Positions 7,603 through 18,102 of a stretch of 64,000 nt of DNA are shown here, piece by piece; within the stretch, counting starts at the first letter, position 1; every line of letters starts with the position of its first letter. Where the stretch lies: the NCBI RefSeq assembly GCF_005047355.1, contig NZ_SUMC01000007.1, forward strand, positions 214,497 through 278,496, read 5' to 3'. Below the pieces are notes generated by a model, which was not told the origin of the DNA, searched no databases, and saw only the letters and a program-made list of their open reading frames with translations. Position numbers and translations under genes: made by a program. Source of the stretch: Actinacidiphila oryziradicis. Its GTDB lineage: Bacteria > Actinomycetota > Actinomycetes > Streptomycetales > Streptomycetaceae.

Positions 7603-10214
7603 CGAGCGCCCGGTCCCGCCCCGCGCGCGAGCGCCGCAAGCCAGCCAAGCCACGTCTGAAGTTGCTCAGCCACGACATTCCCGCCCGCGAGTGGCGCGAC
7701 CGGCTCGAGCTGCTTGGAGCGCTGATCAGTGCACCGAACTTCGATCCCGTTCTGCGGGGTAAAGTTCTGCAGATCCCACGGGACCATCCCCACCTCGGCT
7801 GGGGCTGCCAGGTTCCCAAATGCGAGCGCACGCGGAATGAGAGCAGCCTACTCTGCAACCAGCACTACCAGGGCTGGCAGAAGGCGCAGGCGGTCGGCAT
7901 CGGAAAGCCGGAGTTCCTTCGTGAGGCGGTTCCGATTGCTGCCGCGATGAGGCAGCAGCGGCAGCGGTGTCTGATCTGTCCCGACCGCGGCACCGTTAGG
8001 CAGGAGCCGCCCCTTTGCGGAGCGCACTACTACAGATGGGTGGAAGCGGACAGGCCTCCGCTGGAGAGCTGGTGCAGCACGCAGCACCCCGGGGTGAGTT
8101 ACGGACCCTGCGTGGTGGAGATCTGCGATGAGCCCGCGGCCACGCCCTTGAGCCTGTGCCACAGGCACCACACCCGCTACAGGTACCACCAGCGGCCGGG
8201 CGGGGCTCGCCTGCCGAGAGACTGGGCGAGAGTTTACGCGTGCACTGGTCGGACGCCGGCGGTGCAGTTCGACGACGAGGGCGAGTTCCGGCAGTGGTGC
8301 AAGAGGACGGGGCCCCTCGTCACAGGCCAGATCAGCCTGGAGGGGCTCCCCGAGCTCGTCGCCGCCGAACTCAGGTGGGGAATCTTCGACCACTACCAGC
8401 AGGCCCAGCCCAGCCGCTGGACCGCTGCCTCCGTACAGCGTGCTGTCCGGTCCTGCATGAACCTCGACATCAAATCCCTTGCTGACGTGGAGCACCCGGA
8501 GGTGGCCAGCCTGCCATCGAGCCAACGGATGGTCATCCGGGGAACCCGTCGGAGCCTTCGGAAGATCTACTTCACTCAGGAGGACACGAAGGACGCCGGC
8601 TTCATCGAGACGGAGCACTTCGGACGCCGCTTCGATAACACATCCAGCTACATCGACCTCACGCCCATTCCGCAGCGATGGCTGCGGGACCTGCTCTGGG
8701 ATTACATGGCCGCCCAGCTCAGATCGCCGAAGTGCCCGCGCACGCGGGGACCGTTCGACGGGGCACGCCGCTCAGCCTTCCAACTCGGCACCTACTTGGC
8801 CGCCGACGCCCCGCAAGCCGAGCAGAGTCCCGAGCACCTGACCCAGAGGCACACCGAGGCGTTCGTGGCAGACATGCACCACCGTGAACGCGAAGGCCTA
8901 CCCACGCTGGGTCTGTTCCGCGCCACGGGAGAGCCGACCATCGTGACCAGCACCCAGCGCCGGCTCACGTTGACCAGCCTCCACAAGATGCTCTACTGGG
9001 CCCTGGAGTCCGGGTATTCGGAGGCCATCGGGCTGCCTCGGGTCTTCATCACCGCCATGCCCACTGGCGGAAAAGACCCCAAGATCTCCCGGAACCCGTT
9101 CACCGATGACGTCGCCCGAGCTTTGGCCGACGAGCACAACCTTCAGCAGTTCGTAGCCCTGTTCGATGCCGCCGACTACGGTCTTCGCGACATCTGGGAG
9201 ACCCTTGTCGTCACTGGTCGCCGCTGCAAGGAGGTCATCAATCTCCGCCTGGACTGCATCGGCCGCTACGGCGGCTTTCCGTTTCTCTGGCACGATCAGA
9301 CCAAAGTCGGGAATCTCAACGACGGGGTCCGCATCCCGGACTACCTCTTCGAACGGCTGGAACAGAGAAAGACCAAGACACTCAAGCGGTTCGAGGAGAT
9401 CCACGGGCGCGTGCCGACCCGTGACGAGCGTCCCAAGCTCGCTCTGTTCCCCTCGCCGCTCTGCAACGCCAACCGCAGGAAGGCGCTGTCCTACGGACAC
9501 TTCCAGATGTCCTTCTCCGCCTGGGTCGACATCCTCGACCTCGGGGCTGTCGTTGCCCACCAGGCCCGGCACACGATGGCCACCAAACTCCTTCGCCACG
9601 GCGCTTCACTCGCCCACATCCGGCGCTACCTCGGCCAGGTTTCCGACCGCATGGCCGAGCACTACGCGAAGGTCGCCAACTCGGACCTGGAAGACGTCCT
9701 CCAGGCAGTCTGGGTGGCCGGCCCAGGCTCGGCGTCCCCAGGCGAGCTGCTGTCCGGCAACCGGCCCCTCACCCAACACGATGCGATGGCCCTGGCGCTT
9801 GACCTCAGCCGCCGCAGCACCCCGGCAGAAGGCGGTCTCTGCACCTTCCAGCCCGTCGTCGAAGGCGGCGTCTGCCCCTGGAACCTGGACTGCGAGAACT
9901 GCGACAAGTTCGTCCTGTCCGGGGCCGACCTCGTCTACTGGCGCCGCAAGCAGCAGCAGTGGCGGTCCATCGCCGAGCGGGCACCCGACGACGCCACCGC
10001 GGACTACTTGCACAAGGTCTTCGAGCCGACCGCCCGCGCGATCGACGGCCTGGAGCGAGCACTTGCCGGCATGGGCCTGCTGGAGGAGGCACTCACGCTC
10101 GACCTGCGACGTCCTCAGGACTACTTCGAACGAGTCTGGAGCACGGCCTTCCGCGCTGCCGACCTGGCCAGACTCGCCGACGAGCCGGTTGACGACCTGA
10201 CTGGAGCATCGTGA
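7599..10214 (+). CDS. tnpB: Tn554-type TnpB tyrosine recombinase (871 aa)
   Basis: The GTG at 7599 is chosen because it gives the GTGA overlap with tnpA; a GTG at 7590 is also possible. The N-terminal third is rich in Cys/His pairs (CQVPKCERTRNESSLLCNQH; CEICDEPAATPLSLCHRHH-like spacing), suggesting zinc fingers for DNA binding. The catalytic domain follows: TLVVTGRRCKEVINLRLDCI with the first arginine, HQARHTMATKLLRHG, and LGQVSDRMAEHYAKV with the tyrosine. A C-terminal Cys cluster (CPWNLDCENCDKF) is typical of TnpB. It works with TnpA in excision and integration. Confidence 0.85.
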   Translation: MTSARSRPARERRKPAKPRLKLLSHDIPAREWRDRLELLGALISAPNFDPVLRGKVLQIPRDHPHLGWGCQVPKCERTRNESSLLCNQHYQGWQKAQAVGIGKPEFLREAVPIAAAMRQQRQRCLICPDRGTVRQEPPLCGAHYYRWVEADRPPLESWCSTQHPGVSYGPCVVEICDEPAATPLSLCHRHHTRYRYHQRPGGARLPRDWARVYACTGRTPAVQFDDEGEFRQWCKRTGPLVTGQISLEGLPELVAAELRWGIFDHYQQAQPSRWTAASVQRAVRSCMNLDIKSLADVEHPEVASLPSSQRMVIRGTRRSLRKIYFTQEDTKDAGFIETEHFGRRFDNTSSYIDLTPIPQRWLRDLLWDYMAAQLRSPKCPRTRGPFDGARRSAFQLGTYLAADAPQAEQSPEHLTQRHTEAFVADMHHREREGLPTLGLFRATGEPTIVTSTQRRLTLTSLHKMLYWALESGYSEAIGLPRVFITAMPTGGKDPKISRNPFTDDVARALADEHNLQQFVALFDAADYGLRDIWETLVVTGRRCKEVINLRLDCIGRYGGFPFLWHDQTKVGNLNDGVRIPDYLFERLEQRKTKTLKRFEEIHGRVPTRDERPKLALFPSPLCNANRRKALSYGHFQMSFSAWVDILDLGAVVAHQARHTMATKLLRHGASLAHIRRYLGQVSDRMAEHYAKVANSDLEDVLQAVWVAGPGSASPGELLSGNRPLTQHDAMALALDLSRRSTPAEGGLCTFQPVVEGGVCPWNLDCENCDKFVLSGADLVYWRRKQQQWRSIAERAPDDATADYLHKVFEPTARAIDGLERALAGMGLLEEALTLDLRRPQDYFERVWSTAFRAADLARLADEPVDDLTGAS

Positions 10215-10798
10215 CCACGGCGCCCGGCCAGACCACCGCGGCGATCGCCGCCCGCCGCCGAGCCGCCGAGCTCATGACCGGCCGAGTCCGCGAAGTGCTC
10301 ACGCGAATGCGGCGCGAACGTGCGAGGATCACCTTCGCCGCAGTCTCACGCCGGGCGGATGTCTCTCGCACGTTCCTCTACCAGAACGAGGGCGCCAGGC
10401 GACTCGTCGAGGAGGCTGCCGCCGAGGCCGCAGGGCAGTTCACCGCGGATCAGTCGGCCAGGGCCGCTCAGCTCGAACTATCCTGGCGTGAACGCGCTCT
10501 CAACGCAGAGGATTTGGCGAAGTCCGCAGGTGAGGAGATTCGCGCGCAGCGTCGCCAGATTGCCACGTTGCTAGGGCGTGTTCGTGACCTGGAGGGCAAC
10601 CTCCCTGCCGACGCCGTTCAAAGACTCGTCAGCGAAAACACCACCCTGAAAGTCCAACTGCGTCAGCAGACACAGGACAACCGAGCCCTCGAAGACCGTC
10701 TCAAGGGGGCGCGAGACAACAACCGCTTCCTCGACAAGCGGATCACCGACCTCGAAGTCGAGATCCTCCGATTCCGCCAGGACGAGGGCGAACGATGA
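10211..10798 (+). CDS. tnpC: Tn554-type TnpC (DUF6262) accessory protein (195 aa)
   Basis: GTG start inside the tnpB stop (4-base overlap). Residues 1-75 contain a helix-turn-helix-like section (ITFAAVSRRADVSRTFLYQN). From about residue 80 to the end is one long coiled coil (LLGRVRDLEGNLPADAVQRL and following heptads). This matches the third gene of Tn554 family elements, which stimulates transposition and affects orientation. It is the last gene of the trio. Confidence 0.8.
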   Translation: MTTAPGQTTAAIAARRRAAELMTGRVREVLTRMRRERARITFAAVSRRADVSRTFLYQNEGARRLVEEAAAEAAGQFTADQSARAAQLELSWRERALNAEDLAKSAGEEIRAQRRQIATLLGRVRDLEGNLPADAVQRLVSENTTLKVQLRQQTQDNRALEDRLKGARDNNRFLDKRITDLEVEILRFRQDEGER

Positions 10799-11540
10799 TC
10801 GTCTGAAGACTCTTGAGTCCTGCTGATGTGTTCGACGCCTTTGTTCCCTTCACTGAATGCCGGGCCAATGCACCCACATCAGCCAGCCAACGCATTCAGA
10901 GTCCATGTCGCGGCAATGCCCTGCGGCCACTATGCAGAACGTCGTACCAAAGCCGGTAGGCGGCCGGGACGCGCCCGGGTAACGTTGTGGCGTCATGCCG
11001 CAACGGCACGACTACAGGCCCCCGGCTTCCGACACGCAGTCGTGCCTGGATTACTCGCTCGCAGGGGGCCCCGCCCGCGGCCCGACTCGGGCAAGCGCTG
11101 TTTTGGCTGTGCTCCCCGACCTCGGTGGTCCTCAGGCCACCGGCATGGCTGCATCCTCGCTCTTGGGCTGGCGTGTGCACTCGGAGATCATGCGGGACGC
11201 CTGCGGGCCTAAGCCCGCTCCATCCCGGACGCGGTCGTCGTCGACGACGCGGCCAGGCTCGGTCCCGTCGCTAGGCCCCGGACTGTTGCTGCACGAGGTT
11301 AACCACGACTGTCGCCGGATCACGCTGTCGCACGCTGCCCACACCTCGCCCATGCCGCCCTGGCCGAGCCTGACCGGGTCGCAACCCTGGACATCGACGA
11401 CACCGCCTACCTCGTGGGTCTGCGTCAGCGGGTGCGGAAGGCCCTGGCGGCGTCCCCTCACGCCGAGGAACTGGGCACCATCGTTGGGGAACTCCTGGAC
11501 CAGTAGGTACGTGCCGTTAGCATCGTAGCGTGCGGGACCA
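10799..11540 (+). other. Gap with debris between Tn554-like element and kinase gene
   Basis: No complete gene. Around 10900-11200 there are GC-rich palindromic stretches but no convincing frame. At 11387-11509 a frame with normal codon use (LDIDDTAYLVGLRQRVRKAL, ending ELLDQ and a stop) looks like the C-terminal 40 residues of a lost protein. At 11280-11383, on the minus strand, lies a kinase remnant listed separately. The right end of the transposon should lie near the start of this stretch. Confidence 0.5.
11280..11383 (-). pseudogene. Inverted N-terminal fragment of Ser/Thr kinase gene
   Basis: On the minus strand this encodes LGQGGMGEVWAACDSVIRRQ, which matches the glycine-rich loop region of the adjacent plus-strand kinase (LGRGGMGEVWAAHDTVIRRQ), at DNA level too. 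Homology stops where the lysine strand should follow (RQSWLTS in place of RQVAIKL). It is an inverted remnant of the same kinase family only about 160 bases upstream of the full gene. Confidence 0.75.
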
Positions 11541-13298
<1,758 letters not shown>

Positions 13299-13651
13299 TT
13301 CGGAAACTCAGTCCCCCAGTCCCTGTCTCTGACGGAGACTGCTTACTGACCTGCAGTTTTGTTCAGGGAGTGAAGGGGTGCAGCTTTAGTCCCTGCTTGG
13401 CTGCGGTGGCGGGCTGCTGGCGTCTTTCGCTTCGCCGCGCTCGCTTGGGTGCTGCCGCTCCATCGTTAGTAGAGGTGTGCTGCTGCTAGAGCCCCTGATA
13501 GCCAGCCCCTCCGGGGCAGGGGTGTCCGGCGACGGGATCGAGTCCTCGCCCGCGGTGGCCGACGGCACCGTCTGCTCTGGAGAGCGACGAGACCCACAGG
13601 GTGGTTAGTGGCCCATTCGGCTCCACCGACCGCCCTGCTGGCGGGTGCAGC

Positions 13652-13816
13652 AAAAGACCCCCGCATCAAAGATGCGGGGGTGGGGCCTCGAACCATTGCT
13701 GGTTGGGCCCGGACGGGCAAGCCCGTCGGGATGGCACTTGCATGCACAACCGCTCCACACTTTACGGCACGCCTCTGCAGCACCTGGACTCGGCCGATGC
13801 CGCATCCCAGGATGCG
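13652..13816 (-). ncRNA. Structured RNA candidate, module A copy
   Basis: Read on the minus strand: a GCATC-CTGG-GATGC hairpin at the start, later an ACGGG-CTTG-CCCGT hairpin, then GGGCC closing an inner AACCA-GCAA-TGGTT hairpin with a GNRA-type tetraloop and pairing with GGCCC, and finally a terminator with a perfect 10-bp stem (13658-13667 with 13671-13680) and the run TCTTTT. The same sequence occurs in module C with one difference in about 165 bases. The 5' end and promoter are not defined. A conserved frame also crosses it, so coding cannot be excluded. Confidence 0.6.
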
Positions 13817-14176
13817 GCCAACCGGCACCAGCGGAGTAGACGACCGGGATCCGCATGCCTCGGCCCCTCCGCTCCATCGTGGTGGTGCCGATCCGCCACG
13901 ATCATGAGCTGCGGTGACTCCGGTAGGCAAAGGAACTCTTCTTGGCATCAGCCGTAGCGTCGCAACCCGCCGCTCAACTTGCACCTCGCTGAGAATGGAG
14001 AGGAACGAACTGCTGTGCGGCGCCTGAGGGTAGAGCGAGCTAGAGACTGGAGGGACTGACCTGCAGATCTGCCGAGTCCCATGCCCCCTCGCCAGGACGG
14101 AGCCTCGCTCTGACAGGATCGGTCGCATTCTCACAGACAGGGCCTGGTAGCCCTCCTAACCCCTCGGGAGACCTTC

Positions 14177-14617
14177 ATGGCCAAGACCCTGGTCGGCGCC
14201 CCGGAGCCGCAGGAGCCCCGGCGCCCACAGTCCAGTGATCCTCACGCGGAACGCACAGCCCTGGGCGCCATGCTCATGCATCCAGCGGTCTCGGCGCACT
14301 TCGCCACCATCCTGGAGGCCGGCGACTTCGCCGAGCCCGCCCACCAGGACCTCTTCTCCGCCGTCGTCGCCCTCCGCGACCGCGGGCAACGCACCGCCCC
14401 GGCCACCGCGATGGAGGAACTACACCGCCGGCACAGCCCGCTCGGCGCCGAGACGGTCCACGCGATTACCTCTCACGCGCCCGTGGAAGCCGTTGCCCTC
14501 TACTATGCAGCGATCGTTCGCGACCTGGCCGCCCTGCGCCGCAAGCCCAGCAGCGCCACCCCGGAGGGCATGGCGCCCATGCCGCTGCGCGGATTCCTCG
14601 TCGACGAGGATGACTGA
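14177..14617 (+). CDS. Stand-alone DnaB helicase N-terminal-domain protein, copy A (146 aa)
   Basis: Residues 25-125 have the pattern of the N-terminal domain of replicative helicase DnaB: ERTALGAMLMHPAVSAHFAT, then GDFAEPAHQDLFSAVVALRDRG and APVEAVALYYAAIVRDLAALR. The RecA-like helicase domain is entirely absent; after residue 125 there is only a short tail (PMPLRGFLVDEDD). In DnaB this domain forms the trimer collar that binds primase and loader, so a free copy might bind or interfere with replication proteins; that is inference. The start is ATG at 14177 with CGGGAGACC upstream. Two other copies lie in this window, one broken. Confidence 0.8.
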   Translation: MAKTLVGAPEPQEPRRPQSSDPHAERTALGAMLMHPAVSAHFATILEAGDFAEPAHQDLFSAVVALRDRGQRTAPATAMEELHRRHSPLGAETVHAITSHAPVEAVALYYAAIVRDLAALRRKPSSATPEGMAPMPLRGFLVDEDD

Positions 14618-15006
14618 CCCGGCGCCTCCACCCCGGCGCTGAGCGCCTCGGTTCCCCCTGCCCTGACGGATACGCGAACTGGGGCAACACCTGCGGGGCA
14701 CCGCTGGTCCCTCCGTGGGCACCGCCCAGCCGGCGATGCCCGGCCATCCCGCCTCGGTTCCCCCTGGCTGACACGACGCACCGGCTGGTCGAGTACGACC
14801 GGCGGCACCGCCGGATGAGGGCGGGGTCCGCAAACAGGCGTGCGCATCGGAGGCTCGGCGGCTCAGCGGGACTTCCTGTCCCTCACACCCCGGTGTACAG
14901 CTGCCGCCAGCGGGCACGTGGCTGACAGTGATGAGTCTCCGGGGTCCATCGGGACAACGCGTAGACCTCACCTGCGGAGCCCCTGACTGACGGCACGCAT
15001 CTGCGG
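14618..15006 (+). other. Conserved non-coding tail downstream of DnaB-N gene
   Basis: About 360 bases without a convincing gene, shared by all three modules and, for A and B, base-for-base over most of the length. It holds a direct repeat cgcctcggttccccctg (about 14647 and 14751) and a hairpin-forming ccggcggcaccgccgg near 14800. The conservation without codon-like change suggests an RNA or a DNA site, or recent conversion between copies. Confidence 0.5.
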
Positions 15007-15306
15007 TTAGATACCGAGACCGCCCACGACGTGCGTCTCCTGACGGGTGAACTCACCCGTCAGCAGCGGCATGACCTTGCCGATGGCAGCCTTCGCTTCG
15101 GGCAACTGCAACGATGCATCGTGATGCTCCTTGCTCTCCCACACCTCGCTCACCCACACGGTGTCCTCGTCGGTGGCCGATTCGGTCACGACATAGAGAT
15201 CACATCCCGCATTGCGTAGACCGTCCGCGCCGGCGACCAGTACTGCGACCACCTCCGTTCGGTGACCGGGTTTGACTTTCATCGAACCGATGTAGCCGTA
15301 GCGCAT
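15007..15306 (-). CDS. Antibiotic biosynthesis monooxygenase (ABM)-like protein (99 aa)
   Basis: The start at 15306 (MRYGYIGSMKVKPGHRTEVV) is preferred over the longer frame. The protein has the ABM ferredoxin-like pattern: a first strand YIGSMKVKPGHR, a helix with LVAGADGLRNAGC, a strand CDLYVVTES, and VWVSEVWESKEHHDASLQLP before the last helix. Such single-domain proteins act as small dimeric oxygenases or as accessory proteins. The length is normal. No biosynthetic cluster is nearby, so a general quinol or stress role is as likely. Confidence 0.75.
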   Translation of the reverse strand: MRYGYIGSMKVKPGHRTEVVAVLVAGADGLRNAGCDLYVVTESATDEDTVWVSEVWESKEHHDASLQLPEAKAAIGKVMPLLTGEFTRQETHVVGGLGI

Positions 15307-15615
15307 GACACTCCTCTTGATCACGAACGAGATCCGCACGCGAGCCTAGTGCTGTGGCCGCGAACGTTTGCCGGGTTGTGCGGCCTGCGGACGCTTGTCC
15401 TCAATCGCCGGACGGGCTCATTTTCTGAGCGCCCCCGGCTACGGCTGGGTGGGTGTCCCCCTGCCGAAGGCGGGGGCTTGCCCCCAGTCGGCGGTTGTGG
15501 GGGGGCACCTCCCAGCGGTAGCCGGGGAAGGGACCGGCACCGGACGGACCCGGTGAACCCATGTGGTCACAGCACCAGGTGACGCCCAACAGACCCTGAA
15601 ACGAGGAGGGATGTC
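15307..15615 (+). other. Intergenic region with Streptomyces-type palindromic repeat
   Basis: At about 15395-15450 the segment cttgtcctcaatcgccggacgggct followed by ttttctgagcgcccccggct is half of a palindromic intergenic repeat that is common in Streptomyces genomes. Downstream (15470-15530) are inverted GC-rich arms (gaaggcgggggcttgccccc; cagcggtagccgggg against cccccggctacgg). These may act as terminators between the convergent/divergent neighbours. No gene is seen. Confidence 0.55.
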
Positions 15616-16206
15616 GTGATGAGTACAGCCGACGCCGAACGCAGGCAGGCAGCGCAGTTGCCGGAAGGCGACGTGGTCGGGATCCTGCTGGAGCAGCACG
15701 CCCGGATCCAGGACCTCTTCAGCGACGTGAAGAGCGCGAAGTCCGAGCACAAGCAGCAGGCGTTCGACGAGTTGAGGGCCCTGCTCGCGGTGCACGAGAC
15801 GGCGGAGGAGATGATCGTGCGCCCGGTCGCTCAGGACACCGTCGGGAAGGAGGAGGCCGAGGCCCGCAATCGTGAGGAGAAAGAAGCGAACAAGGTGCTC
15901 GCCAAGCTGGAGAAGATGAATGCCGGCAGCGCCGAGTTCGACACTCTCTTGGCGGAGTTCGAGCCGGCCGTTCTCGACCACGCCCGGCATGAGGAGCAGG
16001 AGGAGTTTCCTTCCGTGCACGCAGGGCGGAGCGAGCAGGAGCTCAAGCGCATGGGCACGATGCTGCGGATGGCCGAGAAGATCGCCCCCACGCATCCGCA
16101 CCCGGCAGTGGCGGGCTCGCCGATGGCCCAGTGGAGCGTGGGACCCTTCGCGTCCCTGGTGGACCGGACACGGGACACGATCAACGCCGCCATGCGCAGC
16201 AGGTGA
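15616..16206 (+). CDS. Hemerythrin-domain protein (196 aa)
   Basis: Residues about 22-150 form a four-helix HHE domain: the first ligand helix LLEQHARIQDLFSDV, then LLAVHETAEEMIVRPVAQ, and the late helix VLDHARHEEQEEFPSV. The H-x-x-E pairs give the di-iron site. The C-terminal 45 residues (THPHPAVAGSPMAQWSVGPF) are a variable tail. GAGGAGGG precedes the start; GTG at 15616 or the ATG one codon later is possible. Probable iron/oxygen or oxidative-stress protein in the cytoplasm. Monocistronic by spacing. Confidence 0.85.
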   Translation: MMSTADAERRQAAQLPEGDVVGILLEQHARIQDLFSDVKSAKSEHKQQAFDELRALLAVHETAEEMIVRPVAQDTVGKEEAEARNREEKEANKVLAKLEKMNAGSAEFDTLLAEFEPAVLDHARHEEQEEFPSVHAGRSEQELKRMGTMLRMAEKIAPTHPHPAVAGSPMAQWSVGPFASLVDRTRDTINAAMRSR

Positions 16207-16239
16207 TCGGGGAGCTGATCGCGGGCGCTCAGGTCTGCA

Positions 16240-17034
16240 TCAGGTCTGCGTACCGGCCTCGGAGAAGCGCAGCAGCACACCCAGCCCGTCCTGCATCTCC
16301 AGCCGCTCCGTGGGTACGACAATCAGCTCGGCACCCGTGCCCGCGGCCGCGCGGATCAGCGCGGCATCGACGGGCTCCGCCCATGAGTCCTCGACGCCGA
16401 AGGATTGCAGCTCCGCAGCCGAGAAGCCGATCTGCTGGGGCGCGGCGCCGACCCACAACTGCACGGGAAGGTCGACCGGGGGGTTGACCAGTAGTGCCTG
16501 CGCTTGACCGCGTCCCAGTGCGGCAACCACCGCGATCATGCCTTCCACACTGCTCCTGTCGCTGGCCCGCTGCTTCAGGAACCTGTCCAGGCGGACCTGG
16601 TCGCGGGCGGCCAGGCGCCCGCGGAACAGTTCTTCGAGTCCGTCCTCCAGCAGAGCCCGCTCTGCCCCGGGCTCCCGGGCGTCGGCTTCGACGCCGATGA
16701 CCCGCTCCCGCAGCCGCTTGGGCAACGCATGAACGAGGACGCCACGGGCCCAGATGTCGCCGGTGAGCACCACGACGTCCGCGCCGCCGTGATCGGCGAG
16801 TCTCGCCAGTTTGTCGGCGAGCTGGACTGCGCCCTTACTCCAGCTGTCGGTGGGTTCGCTCCACCGTGCGCGCTCGTCCGCTGCCACCTTGCTGATGGGC
16901 CATCGTCCGATCTGGAGGTCCAGCTCCAGGCCCTCCGCGACAGCGCCGTCCGCGCCGTCCTGCGCAGGCTCGACACGGCGCACGGCCACGGCCGCGTAGG
17001 GGATGTCAGGCGCGTGCTGCATAGCGAGCGGCAT
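16240..17034 (-). pseudogene. Vms1/baeRF2-type peptidyl-tRNA hydrolase-like protein, N-terminally truncated
   Basis: The frame (about 264 residues) matches the later two thirds of the actinobacterial baeRF2/Vms1 family: YAAVAVRRVEPAQDG, then GADVVVLTGDIWARGVLVHA and the end VEDSWAEPVDAALIRAAAGT followed by AELIVVPTERLEMQDG. Family members usually begin with a further 100 residues or so, which are missing: the frame is closed by a TAA at 17072 just upstream. The eRF1-like fold is predicted to act on stalled ribosome products. The truncated form is probably non-functional. Confidence 0.65.
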
Positions 17035-17070
17035 CGCGTCGGGCAGGATGGCGATGGCGTCCGGCAGCCG

Positions 17071-17350
17071 TTAAGTCACTGGCATTTCGCCTAGCCAGGG
17101 GATGCGGCTGCGGTCGCTGAACCAGCATGAACGGATCCCGTAAGCGGCCATCCGTTCCGTACGGGCGGTGATGTCGTAGGCGGTGAGGGCCGCTAACTGC
17201 GCCTCCAGGGCGACGTGGAGGCCGTCCGTGCGTGCGGAGGCGAGGACGTCGGCCCGCCAGGCGCCGCCCGGGCCGCTCACCTCCAGCTCGGCCGTCCACC
17301 CCGCCTCACGGGCCGCCGCAGCGAGCTCCAGTTTTCCGAACGGCGGCGCG
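17071..17350 (-). pseudogene. C-terminal fragment of CoiA-like competence nuclease
   Basis: On the minus strand the frame reads FGKLELAAAAREAGWTAELE, then GAWRADVLASARTDGLHVAL, EAQLAALTAYDITARTERMA and SCWFSDRSRIPWLGEMP before the stop. This is the CoiA-type PD-(D/E)XK nuclease region of actinobacteria (the E...D...EAQ order is visible). The upstream part of the protein and a start are absent. It sits immediately upstream of the truncated baeRF gene, a junction of two broken genes. Confidence 0.65.
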
Positions 17351-17497
17351 TCCAGAAGGACGGTGACGAGCCACTTTGCGTCGCGGACGTCTGCGCGACG
17401 TCGTGTTTGGCCCCGGTGCTGGCCCCCTCGGCGAGGTCCTGTGTAGGTCCGGGCCTAGAGTGTCCGCCGCCACTCACTCTGATCGCTGGGATCCAAG

Positions 17498-18102
17498 ATG
17501 ACGCAGGTCGATGCCCCCGCCCTCGACACGATATTCACTGACGGTGCCACCATCGAGACGGGAGCGGGGTCTTCCGCATGGCAGTGGAGGACCTCGGCAA
17601 GCTCGATCTGCCGAGCGGACATCTGTATGCCTGCGATCCGTTCGTAGCCCTCGACCGAGAGAGCGCGGCCGCCTACTCCGCGAGCGTGCCAGCGGGCAGC
17701 TATCCGGTCCAGGTCGCGCGGGTCCGGCAGGAGGGGGCGTCGGGCTCGCGGGTGGTAGCCGTGAAGCTGGTGATCTGGGATGAGCCAGCATTCACCTGGG
17801 AGGTCGATGACGATCAGCCCGGCTATGGGGTAGATGCCGGTGCAGGCTGCTTCATTGACCTGGAGTCAGTGCCGGTCTTCGAACGGCTTCACCAGGCTGG
17901 AGCCGACAGCCCGGTCCGGGCGGCATTCCGTCGGACCGACGACGAGGCAGTCGCCACGATCCTGGCTGACGCCGCCAGCGGACACGCGATGGCGATCTTC
18001 AGTTCCGGCGTGGGAGACGGCTACTACCCGACCTGGATCGGCCGCGCCGTCTCTGGACACGTCGTGTGCTTCGTCACCCAATTTATGAACCCCGAGGCCT
18101 AA
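17498..18102 (+). CDS. DUF4241 family protein, probable frameshift near the start
   Basis: The main frame from ATG 17578 gives 174 residues with the DUF4241 pattern: LGKLDLPSGHLYACDPFVAL, PAGSYPVQVARVRQ, YGVDAGAGCFIDLES and FSSGVGDGYYPTWIG. Homologues have about 25 more N-terminal residues, and these appear in another frame from ATG 17498 (MTQVDAPALDTIFTDGA). A one-base change in the G-rich run at about 17563-17572 would join them, so this is either a mutation, a sequencing error, or a gene truly starting at 17578. Function of the family is unknown; some members serve as immunity-like proteins. Confidence 0.7.

Larger units (their letters stand above)
6314..10800 (+). mobile_element. Tn554-like transposon (tyrosine recombinase trio) inserted in comM
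   Basis: Three overlapping genes in the order tnpA-tnpB-tnpC occupy 6403-10798, the arrangement of the Tn554 family. The left end is fixed by the break in comM at about 6313. The right end is not visible, since the missing 3' part of comM does not follow tnpC. Tn554-type elements lack terminal inverted repeats and are site-specific, which agrees with the lack of repeats here. No cargo gene is evident between tnpC and the kinase region. Confidence 0.75.
13608..14976 (+). repeat. Repeat module A (ncRNA candidate + DnaB-N gene + tail)
   Basis: The left boundary is the shared sequence gtggcccattcggctccacc at 13608, the exact mirror of module C's end at 46169. The right boundary is near 14976, where similarity to B and C ends. 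The order is a divergent structured RNA (minus), about 300 bases with a GGGACTG element at 14033-14068, the DnaB N-domain gene, and a long non-coding tail. No transposase, terminal inverted repeat or target duplication is visible. The bases from about 14475 to 14945 are the same as in module B. Confidence 0.85.

Noticed and set aside
13640..13740. tRNA on the minus strand of module A (ggttcgagg)
   Set aside because: The supposed T-arm does not pair; the sequence instead folds as nested hairpins followed by a terminator.
14503..14847. 114-codon minus-strand frame conserved in modules A and B
   Set aside because: The DNA there is the same in both copies, so the frame is conserved automatically. 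Codon use is poor and module C changes it freely.
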